Shown here: positions 1-9,712 of the stretch, piece after piece
Layout of the letters: every line of letters begins with the position of its first letter
How positions within the stretch are numbered: position 1 is the first letter of the stretch
Origin: Comamonas piscis
GTDB taxonomy: Bacteria; Pseudomonadota; Gammaproteobacteria; Burkholderiales; Burkholderiaceae_C
DNA: 64,000 nt
Assembly: GCF_014109725.1 (NCBI RefSeq)
Contig: NZ_CP058554.1
Location: 186,001-250,000, forward strand
Direction of reading: 5' to 3'
Made by a program: the position numbers and the translations under genes
Notes under the pieces: generated by a model
Seen by the model: the letters and a program-made list of their open reading frames with translations, nothing else
What the model was told of the DNA's origin: nothing
Databases searched by the model: none

Positions 1-623
<623 letters not shown>

Positions 624-624
624 C

Positions 625-1497
625 TCAGTCCTTTACGCCACCGGCCGTGAGGCCATGTACCAGGTATTTGCGCACCAGCACCGTGAAGAGCAGCACCGGC
701 AGCATCACCATGGTGCCGGCCGCTGCAATCTTGGTCCACTCCCAGCCGTCGTACTGCAGAAAATTGACGATAGCGACCGGCGCCGTCACCGCCTGGGTGC
801 GGGTCAGAATCAGTGCAAAGAAAAAGTCGCTCCACGAGAAGATGAAGCACAGCACGGCCGTCGCCACCAGGCCCGGCCGGGTCAGCGGCAAGGTCACATG
901 CCAGAACGCCGACCAAATGCTGCAGCCGTCCATCCAGGCCGCCTCTTCCAGCGCCGTGGGTATGGCCTCAAAAAAGCCTTGCATCATCCAGATCACGATG
1001 GCCAGGTTGAAAGTCAGGTAGACCAGCACCAGGCCCCAGACGGAATCGAGCAGGCCCAGCCAGCGAAAGGCCAGAAAGAACGGAATCGTGAACGCAATGG
1101 GCGGCGCCATGCGCGTGCACAGCACCCACAGCGCCACCTGGCGCCGCTGCTTGAAGCGCCAGCGCGACAGCGCATAGGCCGCAGGCACCCCCAGGAGCAG
1201 CGACAGCCCGGTGGACAGCACACTCACCAGCAGGCTGTTGCCAAAGGAACGGGCAAAGTTGTCCTGCCAGAGGCCGGCAAAGGCCTCCAACGTGGGGCTG
1301 AAGACCAGATCCAGCGACAGCGCATCGCCCGCCGGGCGAAAGGCCATCTGCAGCATCCACAAAAAGGGCAGCAGCACGAGGACCAACACCAGCACGGCAG
1401 CGGTGCTGCGCAGATGGCGCTGTGCGCCTTGCACGGCGCGCTGCCATAAGGGCAGCGAGGGAGGCACGTTGTGCCAGGTCTCAGCGTGCATGGGCAT
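625..1497 (-). CDS. Carbohydrate-type ABC transporter permease, MalG/UgpE family
   Basis: Inner-membrane permease of 290 aa with about six hydrophobic segments. The EAA loop that contacts the ATPase is visible (EEAAWMDGCS... followed by LPLTRPG). It pairs with the second permease encoded upstream on the same strand, whose end overlaps this start by 17 bp. The length is normal for the MalG side of such heterodimers. It is probably co-transcribed with the TauD-like dioxygenase and the binding protein. Confidence 0.93.
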   Translation of the reverse strand: MPMHAETWHNVPPSLPLWQRAVQGAQRHLRSTAAVLVLVLVLLPFLWMLQMAFRPAGDALSLDLVFSPTLEAFAGLWQDNFARSFGNSLLVSVLSTGLSLLLGVPAAYALSRWRFKQRRQVALWVLCTRMAPPIAFTIPFFLAFRWLGLLDSVWGLVLVYLTFNLAIVIWMMQGFFEAIPTALEEAAWMDGCSIWSAFWHVTLPLTRPGLVATAVLCFIFSWSDFFFALILTRTQAVTAPVAIVNFLQYDGWEWTKIAAAGTMVMLPVLLFTVLVRKYLVHGLTAGGVKD

Positions 1498-2467
1498 CTC
1501 CCCGGTTCTTGCCCAGGCGGCTGACCAGCGCGCTCAGCACAAAGATGATGGCCAGCATCACCACCGCAATGGCGCTGCCGTAGCCCCAGTACGAGAAGTT
1601 GAAGGCCTGGATAAAGCCGTAGAAATTGGTCACCTCCGTCACAGTGCCCGGCCCCCCATTGGTCAGCACATACAGCAGCGGAAAGGCCTTGAAGCTGTCG
1701 ATCAAGCGGAACAGCGCGCAAACCACCAGGGTGCGCTGCAGATAGGGCAGCACGATGTAGACAAACACCTGCCAGCGGTTAGCGCCATCGATGCGCGCCG
1801 CATCGACCGGGTCGCGCGGCACCATCTGCAGCTGGGCCAGCACCATCAGCATCGTGAACGGAAACCATTGCCAGACATCAGCCGCCACAATGGCCCACAG
1901 CGCGGTGTCGGGATTGGCGATCAGCGAGCGTACCGGCCAGCCCCATTGCTCCAGCAGCGCATGCAGGGGGCTGATGTCGGGCGTGTAGATGATCTTCCAG
2001 ACGAGGGCAACCACAATCGGCGGCAGCACCATGGGGATCAGGAAAAACGTGCGCAAGCCCGCCAGCAGCCGGCTTTCGCCGTGCAGCAGCAGGGCCAGGC
2101 CCAGGCCGACGAGCAGCTGCAGCAGCACCCCCACCGATGAGAGCTTGGCCTGCACCCAGAGCGAATCCAGAAAGCGCTGGTCCTGCAGCAGCTGCGCATA
2201 GTTGCCCGTGGGCTGCCCAAAATGAAAGGTCGCTGCCGGGTCGGTCAGGCTCAGCGGCGTCAAGCTCACCACCACCAGGGTGATCAGCGGCAGCAGGGTA
2301 ATGGCGGCCAGCACCACCAACGCCGGTGCCAGGCCCAGGCCATAGGCCCGTGCCGATTCGCGCTGCCAATTCAGCGTGGTGGCCGCTGGCGTTCGCTTGC
2401 CCTTGGCCTCGCCGGCCAGCGGCAAGTCGCCTGCGGGGCCGGCGTCGAGGGATGCAGTGGGCGGCAT
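1481..2467 (-). CDS. Carbohydrate-type ABC transporter permease, MalF/UgpA family
   Basis: Inner-membrane permease of 328 aa. After a hydrophilic N-terminal stretch of about 40 residues come six hydrophobic segments, with an EAA loop near the end (DAARIDGANRW then LPYLQRT). I chose the ATG at 2467 because AAGGGAG lies about 8 bases upstream. A longer reading to 2521 would overlap the binding-protein gene and has no comparable ribosome site. It forms the heterodimeric channel with the next gene. Confidence 0.9.
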   Translation of the reverse strand: MPPTASLDAGPAGDLPLAGEAKGKRTPAATTLNWQRESARAYGLGLAPALVVLAAITLLPLITLVVVSLTPLSLTDPAATFHFGQPTGNYAQLLQDQRFLDSLWVQAKLSSVGVLLQLLVGLGLALLLHGESRLLAGLRTFFLIPMVLPPIVVALVWKIIYTPDISPLHALLEQWGWPVRSLIANPDTALWAIVAADVWQWFPFTMLMVLAQLQMVPRDPVDAARIDGANRWQVFVYIVLPYLQRTLVVCALFRLIDSFKAFPLLYVLTNGGPGTVTEVTNFYGFIQAFNFSYWGYGSAIAVVMLAIIFVLSALVSRLGKNRGDAHAR

Positions 2468-2486
2468 GGTCGCACTCCCTTGTGGA

Positions 2487-3851
2487 TCAGACCGAGACGC
2501 CAGCGCGGCGCAACTCGGCAATCGACGCGGTCTGCGCCTGCTTCATCGCCTGCTCGGGCGTGCGCTGGCCAGTCACGATCAACTCGATGGCCTTGTTGAT
2601 CTGCTGGTCCACTTGCGGGTAGGCGGCCACGGTGCGGTACTTCATATGGCCTTGCTTGGCCGACAGGTCTACCGACGCGGTCACCAGCGAGGCAATGTCA
2701 TAGCCGTTGACCCGTTGGCGCTCGCGGTAGGTCGGAGAGTCGATGTCCGAGCGGCGCGTAGGCGAGCCATAGCCGGCGGCCACGGCGCGTTGCAAGGTTT
2801 CCTTGGACGTCGCCCAGCGGATGAACTGCCAGGCGGCATCCTTGTTCTTGCTGCCCACGGGAATGCCCCAGCCATGGATAGCAGTGCCCGGAAAGCGCCC
2901 GGCCACACCCTTGGGCACCTGGCCCCAGGCGGCAGACGCCGCCACCTTGCTGCTGGATTTGTCGGCCAGCTGCGAGAGGTTGATCTGGCCCTGCACGCTC
3001 AAATGGCTGCGCCCTGCCTTGAGCGACTGCACCGCCTGGTCGGAGGTGTACGAGACCACACCATCGGGCCCGTATTCGCGCAGCAGGCGGGCAAAGTAGT
3101 CGGCCGCCGCTATCGCTTCGGGGCTGTCCAGGGTCGGGAAAAGGTCATCGGGCGCCTTGCGGAACACATCACCGCCAAAGGCCTGCAGGAAGGGGATAAA
3201 GGTCCAGCCATAGTGGTTGTCGGTGACAAAACCGGCCGCACGCTCCTTGCGGTTGAGCAGCTTGGCGGCTTCCAGCCAGGCGTCTGTCGTATCCGGAAAG
3301 GCCAGGCCCGACTGCTTGAGCACATCAAAGCGCGAGGCGGCTGCAATCGTGACCTCGGCCTGCCAAGGGATGCCATAGAGCTGGCCATCGCGGCCCCGCT
3401 CGGGCGCCAGCGCGCCTTCCAGAAAATCGTTGACGTCAAAGCTCGCTGGCGTCTTGTTCGGGTCGTTGATATAGCCATCCAGTGGCGTCAGCCAGCCCGA
3501 GTTGATCCAGCGGCTCGAATAGATGAAGGTGACATTGACCGCATCAAACGCCGCACCCTTGGTGGACAGCTCCAGGTCGGCACGCTGGTTGTAGACCGGA
3601 AAGCCGGGCGTGTCGAAGTTCACCTTGGCGCCGGTCGCCTCCTCGAACTCGGGAATCCAGGGCCGCAGCAGCTTGGAATACGGCGAGCTGTACAGCGAGG
3701 TATTGAGCGTCACGCCCTTGAGCGGTTTGCTGTCCAGCGCCAGTGCCGGAAAGCCCAGCACGCTGCCGGCACCGGCCGCCAGTGCAGAGACCAGCAGCTT
3801 GCGGCGCGGCACCAAGAGGCCGCCTTCGTAGTGGTAGGTGGTTCGGGTCAT
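2487..3851 (-). CDS. Extracellular solute-binding protein, family 1 (Tat-type signal)
   Basis: Periplasmic substrate-binding component of the importer, 454 aa from the ATG at 3851 (AAGAAG upstream). An in-frame start at 3884 is possible but less likely. The N-terminus carries a twin-arginine signal, PRRKLLVSALAAGAG near residues 15-30, which suggests export in folded form. The body is typical of sugar or glycerol-phosphate binding proteins. The substrate is unknown. The TauD-like dioxygenase 97 bp upstream suggests the imported compound is oxidised by it, for example a sulfonate, sulfate ester or aromatic ether (inference). Confidence 0.9.
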   Translation of the reverse strand: MTRTTYHYEGGLLVPRRKLLVSALAAGAGSVLGFPALALDSKPLKGVTLNTSLYSSPYSKLLRPWIPEFEEATGAKVNFDTPGFPVYNQRADLELSTKGAAFDAVNVTFIYSSRWINSGWLTPLDGYINDPNKTPASFDVNDFLEGALAPERGRDGQLYGIPWQAEVTIAAASRFDVLKQSGLAFPDTTDAWLEAAKLLNRKERAAGFVTDNHYGWTFIPFLQAFGGDVFRKAPDDLFPTLDSPEAIAAADYFARLLREYGPDGVVSYTSDQAVQSLKAGRSHLSVQGQINLSQLADKSSSKVAASAAWGQVPKGVAGRFPGTAIHGWGIPVGSKNKDAAWQFIRWATSKETLQRAVAAGYGSPTRRSDIDSPTYRERQRVNGYDIASLVTASVDLSAKQGHMKYRTVAAYPQVDQQINKAIELIVTGQRTPEQAMKQAQTASIAELRRAGVSV

Positions 3852-3948
3852 GGAGAGTCTTCTTTTGCGGGCGCAAGCATTCATTGCCGCCTGCGCTGCG
3901 GGTGTTGTCTAGTCAGGGGGTGGGCCAGGCCGTCGGCCCGGTCCGGGT

Positions 3949-4905
3949 TCAGGCTGCGGCGGGCTCGCGCACGGTCAGGTCGACGCTGGTACGGCCATCA
4001 ACCGAGGTCGCGACATCGCCGCTAACGGTCACCCGGCGCATCACGCGGTGGGCATCGGCATAGTCATTGACGGCGTAGTGCTGCGTGGCGCGGTTGTCCC
4101 AGATGGCTACATCGCCCGGCTGCCAGTGCCAGCGCACGGTGTTTTCCAGACGCACGATGCGCTCATGGAAGAGCTGCAGCAAGGCGGCGGACTCATTGCT
4201 GCGCAGGCCCTTGATGCGCTTGGCAAAGTGGCCCAGCAGCAGCGCCTTCTCGCCCGTTTCGGCATGCACATGCACGAGGGGCTGCTCGGACTCGATGGTC
4301 TTGCTGGTAAACACCTTGCGGTAGCTGGCCCGGCCCTGCGTCTCGGTCTGGCTGGCGGCGCTGTTCTGGCGGAAGTTTTCCGCATAGTCGTAGTCATTGC
4401 CATGCACGGCCCAGAGCTGCTCGGCCAGCTGCTGCAGCGGTGCGGGCAGGCCTTCATAAGCCGCCACAGTATTGGCCCAGACGGTGTCGCCACCATGGCC
4501 GGGCAAGGTCACCGCGCGCAGCACGCAGACCTTGGGGAAGGCCGCCTTGAAGGTCACATCGGTGTGCCAGGAATCGGCCCGGCCGCCGTGCTGGGAATTG
4601 AGCTCCAGAAAGGCTGTGCCATCGGGTGCGGGCACGGTGGGGTGGGATTCGATCTCGCCAAACAGGCGGCCAAAGGCCTGGTGACCGGCGTCATCCAGGT
4701 GCTGCTGGCCGCGGAAGAAAATCACCCGGTGCTGCAGCAGCGCGGCCTTGATCTGGGCAAACAGCGCGGGCTCCAACGCGCCCGACAGCGACACGCCATG
4801 CACCACCGCGCCAATGCGGCCCGCCAGGGGCTCGATGTGCAGGGCGGTACCTGCAGCGGTATCGGCCGCTGGGCTCAGGTGGCGAACATTGGTGATGGCA
4901 TTCAT
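3949..4905 (-). CDS. TauD/TfdA-family Fe(II)/2-oxoglutarate dioxygenase
   Basis: Cytoplasmic non-haem iron dioxygenase of 318 aa, the family's usual length. The iron ligands are H114 and D116 (motif WHTDVTF) and H276 (ATQHYAVNDY). R287 is the likely 2-oxoglutarate anchor. Known members hydroxylate taurine, alkyl sulfates or 2,4-D so that the product splits into an aldehyde and sulfite, sulfate or phenol. It is the first gene of an apparent operon with a complete sugar-type ABC importer downstream, which is not the usual TauABC partner, so the substrate is open. No cysteine-starvation regulator is visible nearby. Confidence 0.9.
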   Translation of the reverse strand: MNAITNVRHLSPAADTAAGTALHIEPLAGRIGAVVHGVSLSGALEPALFAQIKAALLQHRVIFFRGQQHLDDAGHQAFGRLFGEIESHPTVPAPDGTAFLELNSQHGGRADSWHTDVTFKAAFPKVCVLRAVTLPGHGGDTVWANTVAAYEGLPAPLQQLAEQLWAVHGNDYDYAENFRQNSAASQTETQGRASYRKVFTSKTIESEQPLVHVHAETGEKALLLGHFAKRIKGLRSNESAALLQLFHERIVRLENTVRWHWQPGDVAIWDNRATQHYAVNDYADAHRVMRRVTVSGDVATSVDGRTSVDLTVREPAAA

Positions 4906-5009
4906 GGGCGCTCCTCGTGGGCTGGCAATCAGGATGAAGCCTTCATGCTAGGGAGGGGTTGGCGACACCACAACGACGCATTTCATGCATCGATATACCA
5001 ACAGCGGCT

Positions 5010-5038
5010 AAGAAAAAAGAGGCATAAGCCTCTTTCTT
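5010..5038 (-). terminator. Rho-independent terminator of serA
   Basis: On the minus strand, AAGAAAGAGGC and GCCTCTTTTTTCTT form a hairpin around TTAT, followed by a T-rich run. It lies about 60 bp after the serA stop. The reverse orientation is also fairly A/T-rich, but no plus-strand gene ends here. Confidence 0.85.
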
Positions 5039-5098
5039 GGGTGTCTAAAGCCATCCACTGCACCGGCGCCGCTGGGACGCTGTGCGGTGGATGCCGCA

Positions 5099-6328
5099 TC
5101 AGAACAGCACGCGGCAGCGGATGGTGCCGGCGATCTGGGCCAGTTTCTCCAGCGCCAGGGCCGAGGATTCCTGGTCGATATCGATCACCACATAGCCCAC
5201 CTTTTCATCGGTGCGCAGGTACTGGCCGGCGATGTTGACGCCGTTGTCGGCCAACACCTGGTTGATGGCAGACAGGATGCCGGGGCGGTTCTCATGCACG
5301 TGCAGGATACGGTTTTTGCCAGGATGCTCGGGGAGCGCCACTTCGGGGAAGTTGACTGCCGAGGTGGTGGTGCCGTTGTCGCTGTACTTGACCAGTTTTT
5401 CTGCCACTTCCAGGCCGATATTGGCCTGGGCTTCCATCGTCGAGCCGCCGATGTGCGGGGTCAGGATCACGTTGTCCATGCCGCGCAGTGGCGACTGGAA
5501 TTCGTCCTTGTTGCTCTTGGGCTCGACCGGGAACACGTCGATGGCAGCGCCCAGCAGCTTCTTGTCCTTCAGCGCCTGGGCCAGCGCATCCAGGTCCACC
5601 ACGGTGCCGCGCGAGGCATTGATCAGGATGCTGCCCGCCTTCATCGCTGCAATCTGGCTCGCGCCGATCATGTTGTGGGTCGAAGCCAGCTCGGGTACGT
5701 GCAGGGTCACGATGTCGGACTGCTCCAGCAGCGCCGTCAGGTTGGCAGCCTGGTGGGCATTGCCCAGCGGCAGCTTGGTGACCACATCATGGAACACCAC
5801 CTTCATGCCCAGGCCTTCGGCCAGCACCGACAGCTGGGTGCCGATGGAGCCGTAGCCGACGATACCCAGGGTCTTGCCACGGATCTCGAAGGAGTTGTCG
5901 GCGCTTTTCTTCCAGCCGCCACGGTGCGATACCGCGTTCTTTTCGGGGATGCCGCGCAGCAGCAGGATGGCTTCGGCCAGCACCAGCTCTGCCACTGAGC
6001 GGGTGTTGGAGAACGGCGCATTGAAGACCGCAATACCGCGCTCACGCGCTGCATTCAGATCGACCTGGTTGGTGCCAATGCAGAAACAACCCACGGCCAC
6101 CAGCTTGTTGGCCGCGGCAAACACATCGGCCGTCAGCTGTGTGCGGGAGCGGATGCCGACAAAGTGCACGTCGGCGATCTTGCGCTTGAGCTCTTCACCC
6201 TCCAAAGCGCCGGTCAGCGCCTCAATCTGGGTATAGCCCGCCGCCTGCAACACCTTGAGCGCGGAAGGGTGGATGCCCTCCAGCAACAAGAACTTGATTT
6301 TCGATTTATCCAGCGATGTTTTGGTCAT
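5099..6328 (-). CDS. serA: D-3-phosphoglycerate dehydrogenase
   Basis: Catalyses the first step of serine synthesis, oxidising 3-phosphoglycerate to 3-phosphohydroxypyruvate with NAD+. It has 409 aa, matching the short E. coli-type enzyme (catalytic, NAD-binding and ACT domains). Seen: dinucleotide fold GYGSIG near residues 158-163, the catalytic block ending in TPHIGGST, and a C-terminal ACT domain from about residue 335 (HENRPGILSAIN), the usual site of serine feedback inhibition. It is a single gene with its own terminator 60 bp downstream. Confidence 0.96.
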   Translation of the reverse strand: MTKTSLDKSKIKFLLLEGIHPSALKVLQAAGYTQIEALTGALEGEELKRKIADVHFVGIRSRTQLTADVFAAANKLVAVGCFCIGTNQVDLNAARERGIAVFNAPFSNTRSVAELVLAEAILLLRGIPEKNAVSHRGGWKKSADNSFEIRGKTLGIVGYGSIGTQLSVLAEGLGMKVVFHDVVTKLPLGNAHQAANLTALLEQSDIVTLHVPELASTHNMIGASQIAAMKAGSILINASRGTVVDLDALAQALKDKKLLGAAIDVFPVEPKSNKDEFQSPLRGMDNVILTPHIGGSTMEAQANIGLEVAEKLVKYSDNGTTTSAVNFPEVALPEHPGKNRILHVHENRPGILSAINQVLADNGVNIAGQYLRTDEKVGYVVIDIDQESSALALEKLAQIAGTIRCRVLF

Positions 6329-6650
6329 GAATGCGCGCTTTCTCTTTCACAAACGACAGCGGGCTGCACACGGCTGCGATCGGCAGCTTGCAGACCCGGG
6401 TTGATCATGGCGCAGAACCTTTGCCATTACGTGTTGTCGGGTTGACCCTAGGTTGCACCGCTGCAGTGCTTTAACCCACGCCCCGGTGCCAAGCTGCACT
6501 CCACCCAAACTCAAGCCATTGATTTTTCAGGTATTCGAGACGCCGGGGCCTCCGCTGACAGCGCCCGGGCTTCAACCCTGGCCTGCAAAGGGCGGGCTTG
6601 CGTGGTACAAAAAGCGGGTAAACCCGTGATCCAACCACAAGGAGTTTTGC
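6329..6650. promoter_or_regulatory. Intergenic region between divergent serA and the OYE gene
   Basis: This 322-bp stretch has no credible gene. It must hold the divergent promoters. The only element I can support is the ribosome site AAGGAG six bases before the ATG at 6651. I find no convincing operator or riboswitch. Confidence 0.5.
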
Positions 6651-7781
6651 ATGACAAGCACCCCCAGCCACCACCTGTTTGACCCCCTGCAGGTGGGCGA
6701 TTTGGCTTTGACCAACCGCATTGCGATGGCCCCGTTGACGCGCAACCGCTCGCCCAACGCCGTGCCCAAGCCGATGACGGCCACCTACTATGCCCAGCGC
6801 GCCAGCGCCGGCTTGCTGATCACCGAGGCCACCGCCATCAGCCACCAGGGCCAGGGCTATGCCGATGTACCCGGCCTGTATGAGCAAGACCAGCTCGATG
6901 GCTGGACAAAGGTCACCGAAGCCGTGCATGCCAAGGGCGGCAAGATCGTCTGCCAGCTGTGGCATGTGGGCCGTGTATCGCACCGCTTGCTGCAGCCAGG
7001 CCAGCAGGCCCCGGTAGCGCCTTCGGCCATCACCGCCAAGACCAAGACTTTCCTGATTGACCCCGCCACCGGCCAAGGCCGCTTTGAGCCCACCTCCGAG
7101 CCCCGCGCGCTGGATGCCGAGGAAATTCCCGGTATCGTGCACAGCTTTGCTGCAGCCGCCCGCAATGCCGTCAAGACCGCCGGCTTTGATGGCGTCGAGA
7201 TCCATGGCGCCAACGGCTATCTGCTGGACCAGTTCTTGAAAACAGGCGCCAATACGCGCCGCGACGACTACGGCGGCTCGGTCGAAAACCGCGCACGGCT
7301 GACCCTGGAAGTCACCCGCGCCGTGATCGACGCCGTCGGCCGTGGCCGCGTCGGCATCCGTCTCTCGCCTGTCACCCCCGCCAATGGCATTGATGACGCC
7401 GATCCGCAGACCTTGTTCACCTACCTGGCGCACCAGTTGGCGCCGCTGGGCCTCGCCTACATCCATGTGATCGAAGGCGCCACCGGTGGCCCGCGTGAGG
7501 TGGAGGGCCGCCCGTTTGACTACGAGGCCTTCAAAGCCGAATACCGCCGCGCCGGCGGCAAGGCCGCCTGGATGGTGAACAACGGCTATGACGGCACACT
7601 GGCCGAGCAAGCGGTGGCCAGCGGTCAGGCCGACATCGTCGCCTTTGGCCGGCCCTACATTGCCAACCCCGATCTGGTCGAGCGCCTGCGCAGCGGCGCG
7701 GCGCTGAACGAGGGTGACAGCAGCACCTACTATGGTGGGGGCGAGAAGGGTTATACCGACTACCCGACCGTAGCCGGTTAA
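6651..7781 (+). CDS. nemA: Old Yellow Enzyme family alkene reductase (NemA-like)
   Basis: FMN-dependent, NAD(P)H-using ene-reductase of 376 aa. It reduces activated C=C bonds, and members often reduce N-ethylmaleimide, nitrate esters and nitroaromatics. Seen: N-terminal FMN barrel start PLQVGDLALTNRIAMAPLTR, and the substrate-anchoring pair H185 and N188 with proton donor Y190 (motif EIHGANGYLLDQF), which is the diagnostic OYE signature. Length and ends match NemA/XenB. It is a lone gene with a strong AAGGAG site. No TetR (nemR) gene is adjacent. Confidence 0.9.
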   Translation: MTSTPSHHLFDPLQVGDLALTNRIAMAPLTRNRSPNAVPKPMTATYYAQRASAGLLITEATAISHQGQGYADVPGLYEQDQLDGWTKVTEAVHAKGGKIVCQLWHVGRVSHRLLQPGQQAPVAPSAITAKTKTFLIDPATGQGRFEPTSEPRALDAEEIPGIVHSFAAAARNAVKTAGFDGVEIHGANGYLLDQFLKTGANTRRDDYGGSVENRARLTLEVTRAVIDAVGRGRVGIRLSPVTPANGIDDADPQTLFTYLAHQLAPLGLAYIHVIEGATGGPREVEGRPFDYEAFKAEYRRAGGKAAWMVNNGYDGTLAEQAVASGQADIVAFGRPYIANPDLVERLRSGAALNEGDSSTYYGGGEKGYTDYPTVAG

Positions 7782-7848
7782 ACAGTGAGCGGCCCGGGCC
7801 TACACAGATCTGGGCCGCAGCGCAACCGGATTTTGGTAGAGTGGGTGC

Positions 7849-8421
7849 ATGCCTTTGACACCCCTTTTCCGCACCACCTTTTGCCTGCTGCTGATTCCCG
7901 GCTTGGCCGCTTGCTCCAGTCTCTGGCCCTCCAAAAAAGAGGCCGAACCCGCGCCGATGGCGCCCCAGCAAGCGCCCAAAGACAAGCCGGCGCCGCAAGC
8001 ACCCGCCGCTGCAGCAGCCAGCATCAGCGAGGCCGATCTGGCCGGGGTCTGGGAATGCCAGTTCCAGATCAGCATGGGCAAGGACAGCGCCAGCTTCACC
8101 TACACCAACCAGTTCAACGCCGACCACACACTGCGCTCGCAGGCCTTTTTGGCCTATGACATGCCCAGCACCGAGCAGCAGTACCGCTTTGTGCTGCAAG
8201 GCACGGGCCAGTGGCGTATGGAAGGCAGCACGATCACGATGATCGTTCCTGAGGTCGTCAAGCAGGACCGCTCCGAGCACAAAAAACCGGAGCTGATGAA
8301 CGACAAGGACCTGGTGCCCGAGGACCTGAGCGACACCTGGGCGGTGCAGGCCCACAAGGGCAAGAACATGCGTGTCACCGTCGGCAGCCTGGCCGACTCG
8401 ATGCTCTGCAACAAAGAATAA
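7849..8421 (+). CDS. Hypothetical lipoprotein
   Basis: 190 aa. The signal peptide ends in a lipobox (LAAC, Cys22), so the protein should be lipid-anchored. A Pro/Ala/Lys-rich linker follows at about residues 23-60, then a globular region of mixed composition with no family I recognise. The small membrane-protein gene follows 14 bp later, so the two may be co-transcribed. Function unknown. Confidence 0.75.
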   Translation: MPLTPLFRTTFCLLLIPGLAACSSLWPSKKEAEPAPMAPQQAPKDKPAPQAPAAAAASISEADLAGVWECQFQISMGKDSASFTYTNQFNADHTLRSQAFLAYDMPSTEQQYRFVLQGTGQWRMEGSTITMIVPEVVKQDRSEHKKPELMNDKDLVPEDLSDTWAVQAHKGKNMRVTVGSLADSMLCNKE

Positions 8422-8435
8422 AGGCCAAGCCGCAC

Positions 8436-8798
8436 ATGGATTCGCTGTCTCTGGGCTTTTTGCCACTGGCGCTGTGGTGGCCGGTGGCGACGGGCCTGTC
8501 CTTGCTGCTGGTGCTGGGTGCCGTACTGTGGATGTTTATGCAGGACCGGCCATCGCAGCGGCGGGGCGGTTCAACGTCGCCCGCTTGGCTGCCTTGGGCC
8601 TTTGCGCTGTTGGCGCTGGTCTGGTGGGGTTTTGGCCTAGCGCTGGCTTTGTGGCCGCTGCGAGAGCTGGATGAGCTGGGCCAATGGGCCCGCGCCAGCA
8701 GCTATGTGCTGGTGCCGCTGTGGATAGGCGGCGTGGCCTGGGTCTGCGCGTTGGTGGTGCAACGCCTGCTGCGCAGCACGGCGGCGATGCGCGGTTAA
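8436..8798 (+). CDS. Small hypothetical membrane protein
   Basis: 120 aa with three strongly hydrophobic segments at about residues 10-33, 50-73 and 90-110, separated by short charged loops. No family is recognised. It sits directly after the lipoprotein gene on the same strand. Function unknown; most likely an integral inner-membrane protein. Confidence 0.7.
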   Translation: MDSLSLGFLPLALWWPVATGLSLLLVLGAVLWMFMQDRPSQRRGGSTSPAWLPWAFALLALVWWGFGLALALWPLRELDELGQWARASSYVLVPLWIGGVAWVCALVVQRLLRSTAAMRG

Positions 8799-8878
8799 GC
8801 ACTGCGCTTTTGGTGGCGATTGCCGATTGACAGTCGCCCCATTTGCGCCACACTGGCACTTACATCTGGAGGCTTGCC

Positions 8879-9109
8879 ATGACCGATATCGACAGCATTA
8901 ACCTCGACAAGCTGCGCAACATTGTGCAGAAATTCAGCCACCGCGATTTCACCGCTGCCCAGATCGCCGACGATTACTGGGATGGTGCCAGCGAGCAAAT
9001 CGGCGCCAGCGGCGCGCAGTTTGAAGCCGTTTTACAGCGCAATGCAGCGCTGCTGGGCATCCAGGCCGTTGGCAACGACCAGCCCGCGCGCTGGCATGTC
9101 GCGGCTTAA
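8879..9109 (+). CDS. Small hypothetical protein
   Basis: 76 aa from an ATG preceded by CTGGAGG at a good distance. A longer in-frame start at 8843 lacks such a site. The protein is soluble and acidic and begins with an Ile/Asp-rich helix (TDIDSINLDKLRNIVQKF). No family is recognised. The ribosome site and codon use similar to the neighbours support a real gene. Confidence 0.65.
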   Translation: MTDIDSINLDKLRNIVQKFSHRDFTAAQIADDYWDGASEQIGASGAQFEAVLQRNAALLGIQAVGNDQPARWHVAA

Positions 9110-9167
9110 GCTGGCCACCCGCACGCCATCTATCGCGCACCATCCCCAGCGGTGCTAGGCTTGCGCC

Positions 9168-9701
9168 ATGTTGCAGCCCGCCCGCCTCCATTTCCGCGAT
9201 TTTTCCCCCGCCGATCTGTTTGTCGTCGCCCATGCGATGGGTGATGCACGGCTGACCGCGTTCTACGGGTTGGACACGGCCCACAGCGATGCCAGGGCGA
9301 TTGCGCAGGAACAACTCGATTGGTATTCCTCCGTGGCCAGCGAAGGCAGCGGCTGGTGGCAGGCGGTGCTGCTGGATGGTGCCGTGATCGCGGCAGTCGG
9401 CATCTACGACCATGACGACGAGGCCGACAGTGCCGATCTGGGCTACTGGCTTTTGCCCGATCACTGGGGCCATGGCTGGATGGACCAGGCACTGCGCCAA
9501 TGGCTACCCGCTGCGTTTGCGCAGATGGGCTTGCACAGCGTGGTGGCCTATGTGGAGCCTGAGAATGCGGCATCCACCCGGCTGCTGGGCCGCCTGGGCT
9601 TTTGCCATGAAGGCCTGCTGCGCGACTGCAGCAAGCGTGATGGACAGTACCTTTCGCTGCAGCGCTATTCGCTGCTGGCGAGCGAGCTACCGGGGCTGTA
9701 G
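9168..9701 (+). CDS. GNAT family N-acetyltransferase (RimJ/RimL-like)
   Basis: 177 aa, one acetyltransferase fold that transfers acetyl from acetyl-CoA to an amine. Seen: the acceptor-side strand with LGYWLLPDHWGHGW, matching motif A with its acetyl-CoA loop, and a C-terminal VEPENAASTRLLGRLGF block typical of RimJ/RimL relatives. The substrate cannot be predicted. It ends 11 bp from the convergent tag gene. Confidence 0.82.
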   Translation: MLQPARLHFRDFSPADLFVVAHAMGDARLTAFYGLDTAHSDARAIAQEQLDWYSSVASEGSGWWQAVLLDGAVIAAVGIYDHDDEADSADLGYWLLPDHWGHGWMDQALRQWLPAAFAQMGLHSVVAYVEPENAASTRLLGRLGFCHEGLLRDCSKRDGQYLSLQRYSLLASELPGL

Positions 9702-9712
9702 CTCAGCACTGC